Origin: Promethearchaeum sp.
GTDB lineage: Archaea > Asgardarchaeota > Lokiarchaeia > Sigyniarchaeales > Promethearchaeaceae
Direction of reading: 5' to 3'
Length of the DNA stretch: 10,174 nt
Assembly (NCBI GenBank): GCA_030611625.1
Contig: JAUWPK010000093.1
Span: 1-10,174, forward strand
Shown here: one piece after another, positions 1 through 6,637 of the stretch
How the letters are laid out: each line of letters starts with the position of its first letter
Position numbering within the stretch: position 1 is the stretch's first letter
Notes under the pieces: model-generated
Databases searched by the model: none
What the model was told of the DNA's origin: nothing
Seen by the model: the letters and a program-made list of their open reading frames with translations, nothing else
Translations under genes and position numbers: made by a program

Positions 1-1318
1 TTTTTTCTGCTTCTTTTATATTCCATAATTGCTTTACATCACCATTTTTCATTAAAACAATTGGAGGTTCAATTGAAGTTACAGGCATTACTGAACTACT
101 TTTTCCGGGACGTTCAATTCGAATTTGTGTACCAATAGCCATGTATTTTTCTAATATAAACATTTGTGAAGGATGAATTCCACATGCAGCTAATCCAGTA
201 TTCCGAGATCTTCCATATCTAATACGTTGACCTCCAATTTCTGAAGGAAAAGCGAATACTGGCCGTCCTGCAATAACATCAGCAATGTATTTATTTATTG
301 GAGGGTTTTTTTCTTCCATCAAATGTTTTCTTTTTAATACAGGGGTATCTGGCTTTTTCTTCTTAATTTTATCTTCAATTTCTAAATTCTTTCCTTTATA
401 GAGATTTCCCCCATAATCTTGAGATTTATCCTTCTCATCTGCATTTTCTTCTATATTCTGATCAATTTGACCAAGTTTTTTTAGTTTTTTTAACCATTCC
501 CATCCAGTTATTTTTCTTTTATCAATAATTATTTGAATTTTTTTTGATTTAAGCAACAATCCGTCATTTAATACTAAACACGGGCCTCCTCGAACGAAAT
601 TTGTGTCAATCCTTGGTAAATCTCGATGTGCTGAAACTTCTTGAGTTTCTGTTGGATCACCATTTAGTTCAATAGTGAGATGGCTAACTGCAAAACTAAT
701 TTCTTCATTTGTTGATGGGTATTGTAAGTTTAAAATTCGATCGTACAACTTAACTTCCTCAACAAATCTTTCACATTCCTCTTCTGTTGCTTTCCATGGT
801 GCGATTTTCATTTTTTCACGTACATATTCTGCACAAAGAATGGCAAAAGCTTGAACAGTTCCTCCTGCTGCTCGGATGGGACCTGCAAAATAAAGGGCGA
901 GATAAGGATCCCCTCCAATTTTATTGTCTCGGATTACAACTTTAGAAATTCCTTCAAGGGGGGCACTTACTACTCCTTCAGTTTTTATTGCTAATGCTAC
1001 TCGAATTGCTAAATCTGCAAGTTCGTTATTGCTACTGTCCCCAAATTTTCCTTCGATAATTAAATCCATGGCCCTAAAACAGATTTCATCTTGATCAGCA
1101 CCCTCTTCTTTCCATTGCCTTATTTTTTCAGCAATACCCATGGGGCCTACTAATTGTTGTACTCTACTAGCCATATCTTTTGCAGGTGGGCATTCCACTT
1201 TACATTCTGGGTCAATACCAATTTTTCGCGCTTCTTCAGCAAATTCATAGATTTTAAGTACGTCTTTTTCTATTTTTTCGAAGTACCTTGTTTGTTTTTC
1301 TGAGCATACAATAGGCAT
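1..1318 (-). CDS. polC: DNA polymerase D (family D, Pol II) large subunit DP2, N-terminal 439 residues, cut by window edge
   Basis: This is the N-terminal third of DP2, the catalytic large subunit of the archaeal replicative polymerase PolD. The frame is open from ATG 1318-1316 to the left edge. Family hallmarks visible by eye are LVGP near residue 56, IIEGKFGD at 87-94, EGVVSAPLEGI at 114-124, YFAGPIRAAGGT at 143-154, TGWEWLKKL at 271-279, RIRYGRSRNTG at 365-375, GTQIRIERPGK at 396-406 and SIEPPIV at 415-421. Residues about 283-335 form a lysine- and glutamate-rich linker, at a place where DP2 proteins normally vary. The polymerase core with its two double-psi beta-barrels and the C-terminal zinc and PCNA-binding parts lie outside the window. 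The start fits the family N-terminus (RYFEKIEKDVLKIYEFAEEA resembles the usual opening helix), and GAAGGAA lies about 10 bases upstream. DP1 diverges across 207 bp, so subunit balance must rest on two promoters rather than one operon. Confidence 0.95.
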   Translation of the reverse strand, partial: MPIVCSEKQTRYFEKIEKDVLKIYEFAEEARKIGIDPECKVECPPAKDMASRVQQLVGPMGIAEKIRQWKEEGADQDEICFRAMDLIIEGKFGDSSNNELADLAIRVALAIKTEGVVSAPLEGISKVVIRDNKIGGDPYLALYFAGPIRAAGGTVQAFAILCAEYVREKMKIAPWKATEEECERFVEEVKLYDRILNLQYPSTNEEISFAVSHLTIELNGDPTETQEVSAHRDLPRIDTNFVRGGPCLVLNDGLLLKSKKIQIIIDKRKITGWEWLKKLKKLGQIDQNIEENADEKDKSQDYGGNLYKGKNLEIEDKIKKKKPDTPVLKRKHLMEEKNPPINKYIADVIAGRPVFAFPSEIGGQRIRYGRSRNTGLAACGIHPSQMFILEKYMAIGTQIRIERPGKSSSVMPVTSIEPPIVLMKNGDVKQLWNIKEAEK

Positions 1319-1525
1319 GGTAATTAATTTCCTTCTTTATATTATTTTTAAAACTTGAATGGTATAAAATTGAATTTATCATTGAATTAACATCGAAGTT
1401 GTAGAGTTAATAGGAGTAATTTAAAAGTATGAGCCTCATTAAAAAGTAAATCCTAAAAAATTTAAGATCTGTTAGAATTAATAAAAAAAATAAAGAAATA
1501 CTTCTTAGCGGTGAAGAAATAACAT
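1319..1525. promoter_or_regulatory. Divergent promoter region between DP2 and DP1
   Basis: This 207-bp AT-rich gap separates the start codons of the two PolD subunits. On the minus strand, a TTTTAAAAATAATATAAA-like stretch (about 1336-1354) sits close enough to the DP2 start for a short or near-absent leader. On the plus strand, AAAAAATTTAAGA near 1455-1467 is the most TATA-like block before DP1, which would put initiation near 1490. No strong inverted repeat or G-string element was seen here, in contrast to 5340-5655. The TATA assignments are by eye and tentative. Confidence 0.5.
1510..1514 (+). promoter_or_regulatory. Ribosome binding site GGTGA for DP1
   Basis: GGTGA is the usual archaeal Shine-Dalgarno core, complementary to the 16S 3' end. 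It lies 11 bases before ATG 1526 and supports that start codon. Confidence 0.6.
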
Positions 1526-3373
1526 ATGACAACTTCCACAAAAATTCCATCAGTAAATTCTCTTTTAAATAAATTGAACTCCTCTGGAATAAATATATCT
1601 CCGAAAGCATTGTTATTTTTAAAAGATTTAGGGCTAAATAGTTCAGAACTGGAGCAAATTATTCAAAAATTATCATTTTCTCCGAATTTTAACTCGCATA
1701 TTACTATGAAAACAATTCAAATAGATTCTTTAGAAATTTTTAAGAAGTTTGAAGAAAATTGTTTAAATTCCGAAAAAATTCCATCGAAATTTTTGCCTGA
1801 AAACGATAAATTAACACGAAACCAGCCAAAAAATGAAAAAAAAGAAAAATCTTCAGAAAAAGTTAAATCAAAAAGACAAAATGTCTTGGTTTCTGTTCCA
1901 AAAATTGATTTAGGAGATGATAAAGTTTTAGAAACAGATAACGCTGAATCTGAAGATATTAAAGAATTTCCAGAACTAAAAGAAAATCCTGTTGAAAAAG
2001 TAAATGATGGAAATAAACAGGAAAATATAAACAATCATAGAAAAGGGGTATGGGAACCACTTAAATTAAGGAGAAGCACTTCCACTTTTAAAGCTATTGC
2101 TTCAGACTATGATGCAGAAATTAAAATATTGAGGGATCCAACGAAATATTTATTTACAGAAGGTAAAATTGAAGAATTTTTAGCCGTTCAAAAAGATAAA
2201 TTCAACCAATTGAGTAAAATCCTAAAAAAAAGACCTGAAGCTTCAGGATTACTTGAAATTAACATGATTAATAGATTGAACAACTCTGTAAACGTAAAAT
2301 TCATTGGTATGGTCGTAAAAAAACGACAGACTTTTAAAAAAAAATATTTAATTGAATTTGAAGACCCTACAGGGACTTGCATGACCCTGGTCAGACAGGA
2401 ATCAAAAAATTGTTATGATTTGATTCAAAAATTACTTCCAGATCATGTAGTTATTGTAGATGGATATCTAAATGTCAATCAAAACACAAATTCAAAAATT
2501 GTTTTAGTCAATGATATTATCTTTCCAGACACCCCTAAAGAGCATAAAATAAATTATCCCGATGAGGATTTGGCAATATGTTTAATTTCAGACACACATT
2601 TTGGAAGCAAGGATTGGCTTGAAAAAGTATGGTATAGGTTTGTTAATTACCTTAATTGTAGAGAGGGTAATGATAAACAAATTAAACAAGCTGGAAAAAT
2701 AAAGTATTTGTGCATAACCGGAGACATTGTTGATGGTATTGGTGTATATCCTAATCAAGATAAAAGATTACTAATTACAGATATCTACAAACAATATGAA
2801 GCAACTGCAAAATTTCTTTCAGAAATACCTGATTACATTAAAATTATCATTTCTCCTGGAGATCATGATGGTGTACGAAAAGCTGTCCCTTCACCTGCTA
2901 TTCCCAAGTATTTAGCTAAAGGCTTATATGATTTAGATATAGAGATGGTAGGTTGTCCAAGTTTGGTAAGTTTGCACGGAATTAAAACTGAATTATTCCA
3001 CGGTACATCCTTAATTGATATTAATATGATGATTCCAGGGCTAAATAACGATGATCCTTTTTCCTCAATGAAAGAGATGATTCGTGCACGTCATTTAGCT
3101 CCCAGTTATGGAAGAAAAACTGAACTAGCTCCGGTAAGTAAAGATTGGTTAGTAATTGATGAAATTCCAGATATTTTGCATACCGGTCATTTACATAAAA
3201 ATGGCTACGGCATGTACCATGGCATTTTACTTGTTAATTCTGGATGTTTTCAGGCACAAACTGATTTTATGAGAAGTTTGGGTATCGTTCCAGATTATGG
3301 AAAACCTACAATAGTTAATATTAAGGATAAATTAGTTCCTCAAGTTATTAATTTGGTTGGTGATTTACAATGA
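1526..3373 (+). CDS. polB: DNA polymerase D small subunit DP1 (3'-5' exonuclease, calcineurin-like phosphoesterase)
   Basis: DP1 is the proofreading and scaffold subunit of PolD and pairs with DP2. Residues 1-75 form a helical N-terminal domain. Residues about 90-175 are a lysine/glutamate-rich, probably disordered linker. An OB-fold follows (VKFIGMVVKK at 257-266, EFEDPTGTCMTLV at 277-289). The metallophosphoesterase domain runs from about 348 to the end. Its motifs are SDTHFGS (355-361), ITGDIVDGIGVYP (397-409), PGDHDG (444-449), FHGTS (491-495) and HTGHLHKNGYG (552-562), and the PolD-typical NSGCFQAQTDF is at 571-581. At 615 residues it has the usual size for the family. One oddity is motif III, which reads GDHD where DP1 proteins usually have GNHD, so a metal-binding Asn is replaced by Asp. 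All other metal ligands seem present. The stop overlaps the next gene's start (ATGA), so the two are probably translated together. The archaeal symbol polB should not be confused with family-B polymerase. Confidence 0.95.
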   Translation: MTTSTKIPSVNSLLNKLNSSGINISPKALLFLKDLGLNSSELEQIIQKLSFSPNFNSHITMKTIQIDSLEIFKKFEENCLNSEKIPSKFLPENDKLTRNQPKNEKKEKSSEKVKSKRQNVLVSVPKIDLGDDKVLETDNAESEDIKEFPELKENPVEKVNDGNKQENINNHRKGVWEPLKLRRSTSTFKAIASDYDAEIKILRDPTKYLFTEGKIEEFLAVQKDKFNQLSKILKKRPEASGLLEINMINRLNNSVNVKFIGMVVKKRQTFKKKYLIEFEDPTGTCMTLVRQESKNCYDLIQKLLPDHVVIVDGYLNVNQNTNSKIVLVNDIIFPDTPKEHKINYPDEDLAICLISDTHFGSKDWLEKVWYRFVNYLNCREGNDKQIKQAGKIKYLCITGDIVDGIGVYPNQDKRLLITDIYKQYEATAKFLSEIPDYIKIIISPGDHDGVRKAVPSPAIPKYLAKGLYDLDIEMVGCPSLVSLHGIKTELFHGTSLIDINMMIPGLNNDDPFSSMKEMIRARHLAPSYGRKTELAPVSKDWLVIDEIPDILHTGHLHKNGYGMYHGILLVNSGCFQAQTDFMRSLGIVPDYGKPTIVNIKDKLVPQVINLVGDLQ

Positions 3374-4053
3374 ATTTTAGTGTTCCTGCTGAAAAGCGTC
3401 AAAGGATTTTATATTTTTGGAAGATAATTGATAGACCGTCTATTAACATTGATGAACTCTATAATTTCCTCACTTTCGAGTTATTTTTAGCTCCATTACA
3501 AGAAGTAAAAAAAATTATTGGAGAAGCTTTGGATTTAAAATTTTTAATTGAAGATTCTAAGTCAGAAGAAGTTTCGTTAAGTCAATCTCTTAAGGTTGAG
3601 TTTGAGAATTGGCAAAATAAAGGAGAAGAAAAAATTAAGAAAATAGATAACATCTTAAGTAAATCTTGGCGTTCTCCGATTAAAATAGATAAAAAAATGA
3701 AATTTGAAATAATGGAAGATGACATAATTGACCCTTCAACTAAAAAAAAGGCCAGCATCATCAGAAGTAAAGCCTTAACCATAGAAAATTTGGATTTTTC
3801 AGGAGAAATTAGGGGAAAAATTGAAGATAAGGACGAAAATGGTAAATTAACTTCCTATGATTTTGTAATTACTCCTAAAGATCGTAAAATAACCCACAAT
3901 TGTCCAGAATATAATAAACTTCGTAAATTACAAAAAAAATTATGTCCCCATTTAGGACGTGTATTTATAAAATTAAATATTTCAAACCAGGATGCAACTC
4001 TAAAATTACTAGAAGATTTGGTAGAGAAAAGAGAAAAATGGGTATTTTCCTAA
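3370..4053 (+). CDS. Uncharacterised protein with possible winged-helix N-terminus and SWIM-like zinc motif, coupled to DP1
   Basis: I do not recognise this 227-aa protein with certainty. Residues 8-80 look helical and somewhat resemble the small archaeal DUF2240 family, in which a winged-helix-like fold is plausible; this is a weak by-eye similarity. Residues 83-135 are charged. The C-terminus is more telling: after the strand DFVITPKDRKIT (164-175) comes H176-x-C178, 13 residues, then C192-x-H194, followed by a hydrophobic helix (LGRVFIKL). This fits the SWIM zinc-binding layout (CxC...CxH) with His for the first Cys. SWIM domains occur in DNA- and recombination-linked proteins. ATG 3370 lies inside the DP1 stop (ATGA), so translation is probably coupled. 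That suggests, but does not prove, a role with PolD in replication or repair. It ends in a 4-bp convergent overlap with orc1/cdc6. Confidence 0.8.
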   Translation: MNFSVPAEKRQRILYFWKIIDRPSINIDELYNFLTFELFLAPLQEVKKIIGEALDLKFLIEDSKSEEVSLSQSLKVEFENWQNKGEEKIKKIDNILSKSWRSPIKIDKKMKFEIMEDDIIDPSTKKKASIIRSKALTIENLDFSGEIRGKIEDKDENGKLTSYDFVITPKDRKITHNCPEYNKLRKLQKKLCPHLGRVFIKLNISNQDATLKLLEDLVEKREKWVFS

Positions 4054-5339
4054 CCTAATTTTGTGTATTTTTGCCCTTTGAAACAAGTGGTGTTATATTC
4101 AATACATTTAGGTCTGTAATCAAATAGATCATTTAGACGATGTTCATTTATTAGATATTTATTTAAATCTTCAAGTGGAATATTTAAATTTATGAGTTTT
4201 GTTCTACCATATCTTCCATTGGATTTAATTTGAGCATTGATTAAGCCTGATAAATCCAATTCTCGGATAAGTTCAGATACTCGGCGTTGTGATAATTTAT
4301 TTAACCCTGGAATTTGTTTTTGCAATTCTAAATAACAACTGTAAACATCTCCAGTGATAATTGCATTCCCCGCTCTGTGTTTTTGCATTGCATATATGCT
4401 TAATAAAATAGTTTTATTTTGAAGGGGAAGACTCTCACAATATTCTTTCATTTTATCTTTTTCAATATCATCTTGGGCAAAATAAACAAAATCAGGAGTA
4501 ATATTTGGGGATTGGCGCCTTTCAGCAAGTTCTCCTGCCATTCTAAGTAGATCTAATGCTTTTCTGGCATCTCCATGTTCTTTCGCTGCTAAAGCCGCAC
4601 ATAGTGAGATGATTTCAAGTGATAAAGCCCCTCTTTGGAATGCAGAATTCGCTCTTTGATTTAATATTTCTTTTAATTCCATGGCATTATATGCTGGGAA
4701 AACAATTTCTTCTTCTCCTAAACTACTTAAAACTCTAGGATCTAATGAATTTTTAAAATTTAAAACATTAGAGATTCCAATTATATTAACCTTTGCATGT
4801 TTTAAGCGTGAATTAATTCTAGTGAGATTATACAAAATATCATGAGATTTTTTCATTTTTTTGACTAAAATATCTATTTCATCCAAAATTATAAAGCAAA
4901 CTCCATGAACAAATGTATCTAATTTTTCAATAAGTTTGTTAAAAACAACATCTATTGGCCATCCTGATATTGGTACTGGGTCATAAGGATCGATATCATT
5001 ACAGATTCTGGCTAATACTCTATATGCTGTGTTTACTTCTTGACAATTTAGTGAAATCCATTTTGGTTCATGTATTTTTGAATTTCTACATTGATTATTA
5101 AGATGATCCTTAACATAATTAATAACAGCGGTTTTTCCCGTACCAGTTTTACCAAAAACAAAAATATTGGAAGGTTTTGAGTTTTTTAAGGTGCAGGCAA
5201 CTATTTCTGCGATCTTTCTAATTTGATTGTCTCGATGAGGAAGTGTTCTCGGCACAAATTCTGGGCGTAATATATCTCGTTCTTCAAAAATCTTATTTGA
5301 TTTTACAAAATTTTCAAAGTAATTTTCTATATCAAACAT
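4050..5339 (-). CDS. cdc6: Orc1/Cdc6-type replication initiator, AAA+ ATPase with winged helix
   Basis: Archaeal Orc1/Cdc6 proteins bind origin boxes and load the MCM helicase. The 429-aa length is typical. Visible parts are Walker A FGKTGTGKT (62-70), Walker B IILDEID (150-156), sensor 1 GISN (188-191), the arginine-finger region LDPRVLSSL (199-207) and sensor 2 HGDARKALDLL (255-265). The C-terminal winged helix spans about 295-395, with QRRVSELIRELDLSGLI as the recognition region and a wing carrying GRYGRTK (375-381). A short tail with two cysteines (405-429) extends past the winged helix and looks lineage-specific. All ATPase residues are present, so it should be active. The start at 5339-5337 is preceded by GGGTG about 10 bases upstream. 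The gene borders a 316-bp AT-rich, repeat-bearing gap, which is where an initiator's own origin is commonly found. Confidence 0.95.
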   Translation of the reverse strand: MFDIENYFENFVKSNKIFEERDILRPEFVPRTLPHRDNQIRKIAEIVACTLKNSKPSNIFVFGKTGTGKTAVINYVKDHLNNQCRNSKIHEPKWISLNCQEVNTAYRVLARICNDIDPYDPVPISGWPIDVVFNKLIEKLDTFVHGVCFIILDEIDILVKKMKKSHDILYNLTRINSRLKHAKVNIIGISNVLNFKNSLDPRVLSSLGEEEIVFPAYNAMELKEILNQRANSAFQRGALSLEIISLCAALAAKEHGDARKALDLLRMAGELAERRQSPNITPDFVYFAQDDIEKDKMKEYCESLPLQNKTILLSIYAMQKHRAGNAIITGDVYSCYLELQKQIPGLNKLSQRRVSELIRELDLSGLINAQIKSNGRYGRTKLINLNIPLEDLNKYLINEHRLNDLFDYRPKCIEYNTTCFKGQKYTKLG

Positions 5340-5375
5340 TTACATTTACACCCACAATTATAGATAAGTTATTTT

Positions 5376-5404
5376 TTCACTCAAAATCCTCCAATTTGAG
5401 TGAA
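5376..5404. repeat. Perfect 10-bp inverted repeat upstream of orc1/cdc6
   Basis: TTCACTCAAA (5376-5385) and TTTGAGTGAA (5395-5404) are exact reverse complements separated by 9 bases. The element lies 37-65 bp before the orc1/cdc6 start. It sits just upstream of an A-rich block (minus-strand GAAAAAATAA, about 5369-5378) that could be the TATA box. The position suits an operator, possibly for autoregulation, or an initiator-binding site at the origin. The symmetry is seen directly; the function is inferred. Confidence 0.6.
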
Positions 5405-5475
5405 CACACACAAATCATTTTTGTCGAGATGATATTTAAATTGCATTGTTAATGGATAAGTTAATTATCTAAGGT

Positions 5476-5488
5476 TTAGGGGTTAATA
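5476..5488 (+). repeat. G-string element TTAGGGGTTAATA, copy 1 (origin-box-like)
   Basis: This 13-mer recurs in inverted orientation at 5623-5635 with one difference (12 of 13 identical). A run of four G in such AT-rich DNA is conspicuous. The two copies point toward each other across 134 bp of AT-rich sequence, as origin-recognition boxes often do around an unwinding element. Confidence 0.45.
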
Positions 5489-5622
5489 TATTTTCAAAAT
5501 TCAATGGGCTTTACAAGATCTTATTTAAAATTTATGAAAAAAGTTTTTTAACTGAAGAAATCTGTTTTAAATTTTTCTAATTAAATTAATTTATCTTCGC
5601 ATTTGTCACATATAAAATGAAT

Positions 5623-5635
5623 TATTATCCCCTAA
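5623..5635 (-). repeat. G-string element TTAGGGGATAATA, copy 2 (inverted)
   Basis: Read on the minus strand, this matches the element at 5476-5488 except at the base after GGGG (A instead of T). It lies 21 bp beyond the stop of the membrane-protein gene, inside the candidate origin region. Confidence 0.45.
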
Positions 5636-5655
5636 TTTATTAACACGTTAATTGA

Positions 5656-6504
5656 TTAGTTAGACTGTTTTTCCTCAATAATATTATCATTAATTGATTT
5701 TTCTCTTGATCTGGGGGCTTTAGTAAATAGTATAATGCAAACTATGCATACAATAAGTATCCCATAAAATGCACCTCCTAAAACATATACAATTGCAGCA
5801 ATCTCTACTAAGTCACTCCCTATCATGAATAAGATCTCTCCACCTATCCATACTAAATACGCTAATGATAATGGTATAAGTTTCAAGAGAAAATTTACAA
5901 ATCCTAATCCTGATTTCATTTTCTTTATAATTTTTTTTGAAGATCCTAATTCCTTTAGTCTTTTCATTTCTCTATAAAAAGCCATTAGCCATACAATATA
6001 AGCCGTTATTCCCGCTCCAATCAAAGTCACAAAAGCTTCAACAAATCTGAATGGATCTGTATCTGGAATCCCTGTGGACAAAATTAATCGAATAAGTATA
6101 ATGAATACGTTGATTAAAAAAAGATAGAGGATCAGCAATATCATTCCAATTAAGAATTTAAAAGCTTCTTTGAGAGTTCCAGCTTTTGCAGATTCACCTA
6201 TCTTTTGATTAATTCTATTCATTAATGAGAAATGATGTCGTAGTAACGGAATTTGTTTTAACCAGTGCATTTTTTTTTCATCTAAATTTAATGCTACAGC
6301 TAAAATCCCAAAAACAAATAAAATGGAGTAAGATATTTCAATCGGAATTTTTATGAAATAACCGACAACTAATCCAATTCCGAGCAAAATTACATAGGAA
6401 ACAATTGAAAATATTCGATAGGCTGTTGATTTTTTTTCCTTTTTGCTATCTTTTTCATCTTTAATTTTTTCTTCTTCTCCTTCTTCCTTTTTTTTCCCAA
6501 ACAT
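5656..6504 (-). CDS. Multi-pass membrane protein of unknown function
   Basis: I do not recognise the family of this 282-aa protein. The first 28 residues are a highly charged Lys/Glu tail, with no signal peptide. Hydrophobic segments lie at about 31-50, 55-74, 117-142, 154-177, 203-228 and 232-261, giving roughly six membrane spans. Between spans 2 and 3 is a soluble, amphipathic loop with basic residues (78-115). A basic loop KRLKELGSSKKIIKKMK (181-197) between spans 4 and 5 suggests a cytoplasmic side there. The C-terminus is short and polar. No catalytic or transporter motif is evident. A GGTGAT ribosome site (minus strand, 6523-6518) lies 13 bases before ATG 6504-6502. The gene diverges from the SIS operon across 133 bp and is separated from orc1/cdc6 by the candidate origin, so neighbours say little about its role. 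Confidence 0.85.
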   Translation of the reverse strand: MFGKKKEEGEEEKIKDEKDSKKEKKSTAYRIFSIVSYVILLGIGLVVGYFIKIPIEISYSILFVFGILAVALNLDEKKMHWLKQIPLLRHHFSLMNRINQKIGESAKAGTLKEAFKFLIGMILLILYLFLINVFIILIRLILSTGIPDTDPFRFVEAFVTLIGAGITAYIVWLMAFYREMKRLKELGSSKKIIKKMKSGLGFVNFLLKLIPLSLAYLVWIGGEILFMIGSDLVEIAAIVYVLGGAFYGILIVCIVCIILFTKAPRSREKSINDNIIEEKQSN

Positions 6505-6637
6505 AATATTTTATTATCACCAAAGTTTTTCAAACCTATTTTTTATGTTAAAACTATTCTCATTTGAAAAAAATATATAATGAATTATTACAAACTAAAA
6601 TTACAAACTGATTACAAACAAAGATAATAGAATAAAA
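6505..6637. promoter_or_regulatory. Divergent promoter region of membrane protein and SIS operon, TATA box near 6572-6580
   Basis: AAATATATAA at 6571-6580 is the clearest TATA box in the window. On the plus strand it would start transcription near 6605, about 30 bases before the SIS gene at 6638, which has no Shine-Dalgarno sequence. On the minus strand, AGTTTTAACATAAAAAATAGG (about 6536-6556) or the same near-symmetric TATA block could serve the membrane-protein gene. Three ATTACAAAC repeats lie between the plus-strand TATA box and the SIS start codon. Confidence 0.55.
6587..6619 (+). repeat. Three direct copies of ATTACAAAC in the SIS operon leader
   Basis: Exact ATTACAAAC copies start at 6587, 6600 and 6611 (spacings 13 and 11 bp). 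They cover the expected transcription start just downstream of the TATA box. A repressor bound here could block initiation. The repeats are seen directly; the operator role is inferred. Confidence 0.6.

Larger units (their letters stand above)
5340..5655. other. Gene-free AT-rich region beside orc1/cdc6, candidate replication origin
   Basis: No credible gene lies in these 316 bases. The region contains the orc1/cdc6 promoter at its left end, a perfect 10-bp inverted repeat (5376-5404), two copies of GATAAGTTA 92 bp apart (5363-5371 and 5455-5463), and two inverted 13-mers carrying a GGGG string (5476-5488 and 5623-5635). Between the 13-mers is extremely AT-rich DNA: a hand count gives 8 G/C in 60 at 5521-5580. 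A palindrome ATTAAC-AC-GTTAAT sits at 5639-5652 just past the stop of the membrane-protein gene. Archaeal origins commonly lie beside orc1/cdc6 and pair inverted origin-recognition boxes, which carry a G-string, with an AT-rich unwinding zone. The layout fits that, but the canonical euryarchaeal or crenarchaeal box sequence was not found. Confidence 0.5.

Noticed and set aside
313..472. Charged insertion in DP2 (about residues 283-335) as a novel domain
   Set aside because: DP2 proteins normally carry a variable charged linker between the WEWL segment and the GRPxFAxPS segment, so this is ordinary.
1407..1610. 67-codon minus-strand frame across the DP1 start
   Set aside because: It opposes the DP1 N-terminus and its upstream ribosome site. 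The translation is low-complexity Leu/Ile/Phe typical of antisense AT-rich DNA.
5243..5452. 69-codon plus-strand reading frame over the orc1/cdc6 5' end
   Set aside because: It is mostly antisense to a well-supported gene, has no recognisable protein features and no clear ribosome site, so it is a shadow.
5537..5549. A6-G-T6 palindrome as a terminator
   Set aside because: It has no loop-forming spacer and lies well beyond both neighbouring gene ends. It is more simply part of the AT-rich stretch.
6587..6619. Short CRISPR-like array
   Set aside because: The repeats are 9 bp with 2-4 bp between them, far too short for CRISPR repeats and spacers, and no cas genes are present.
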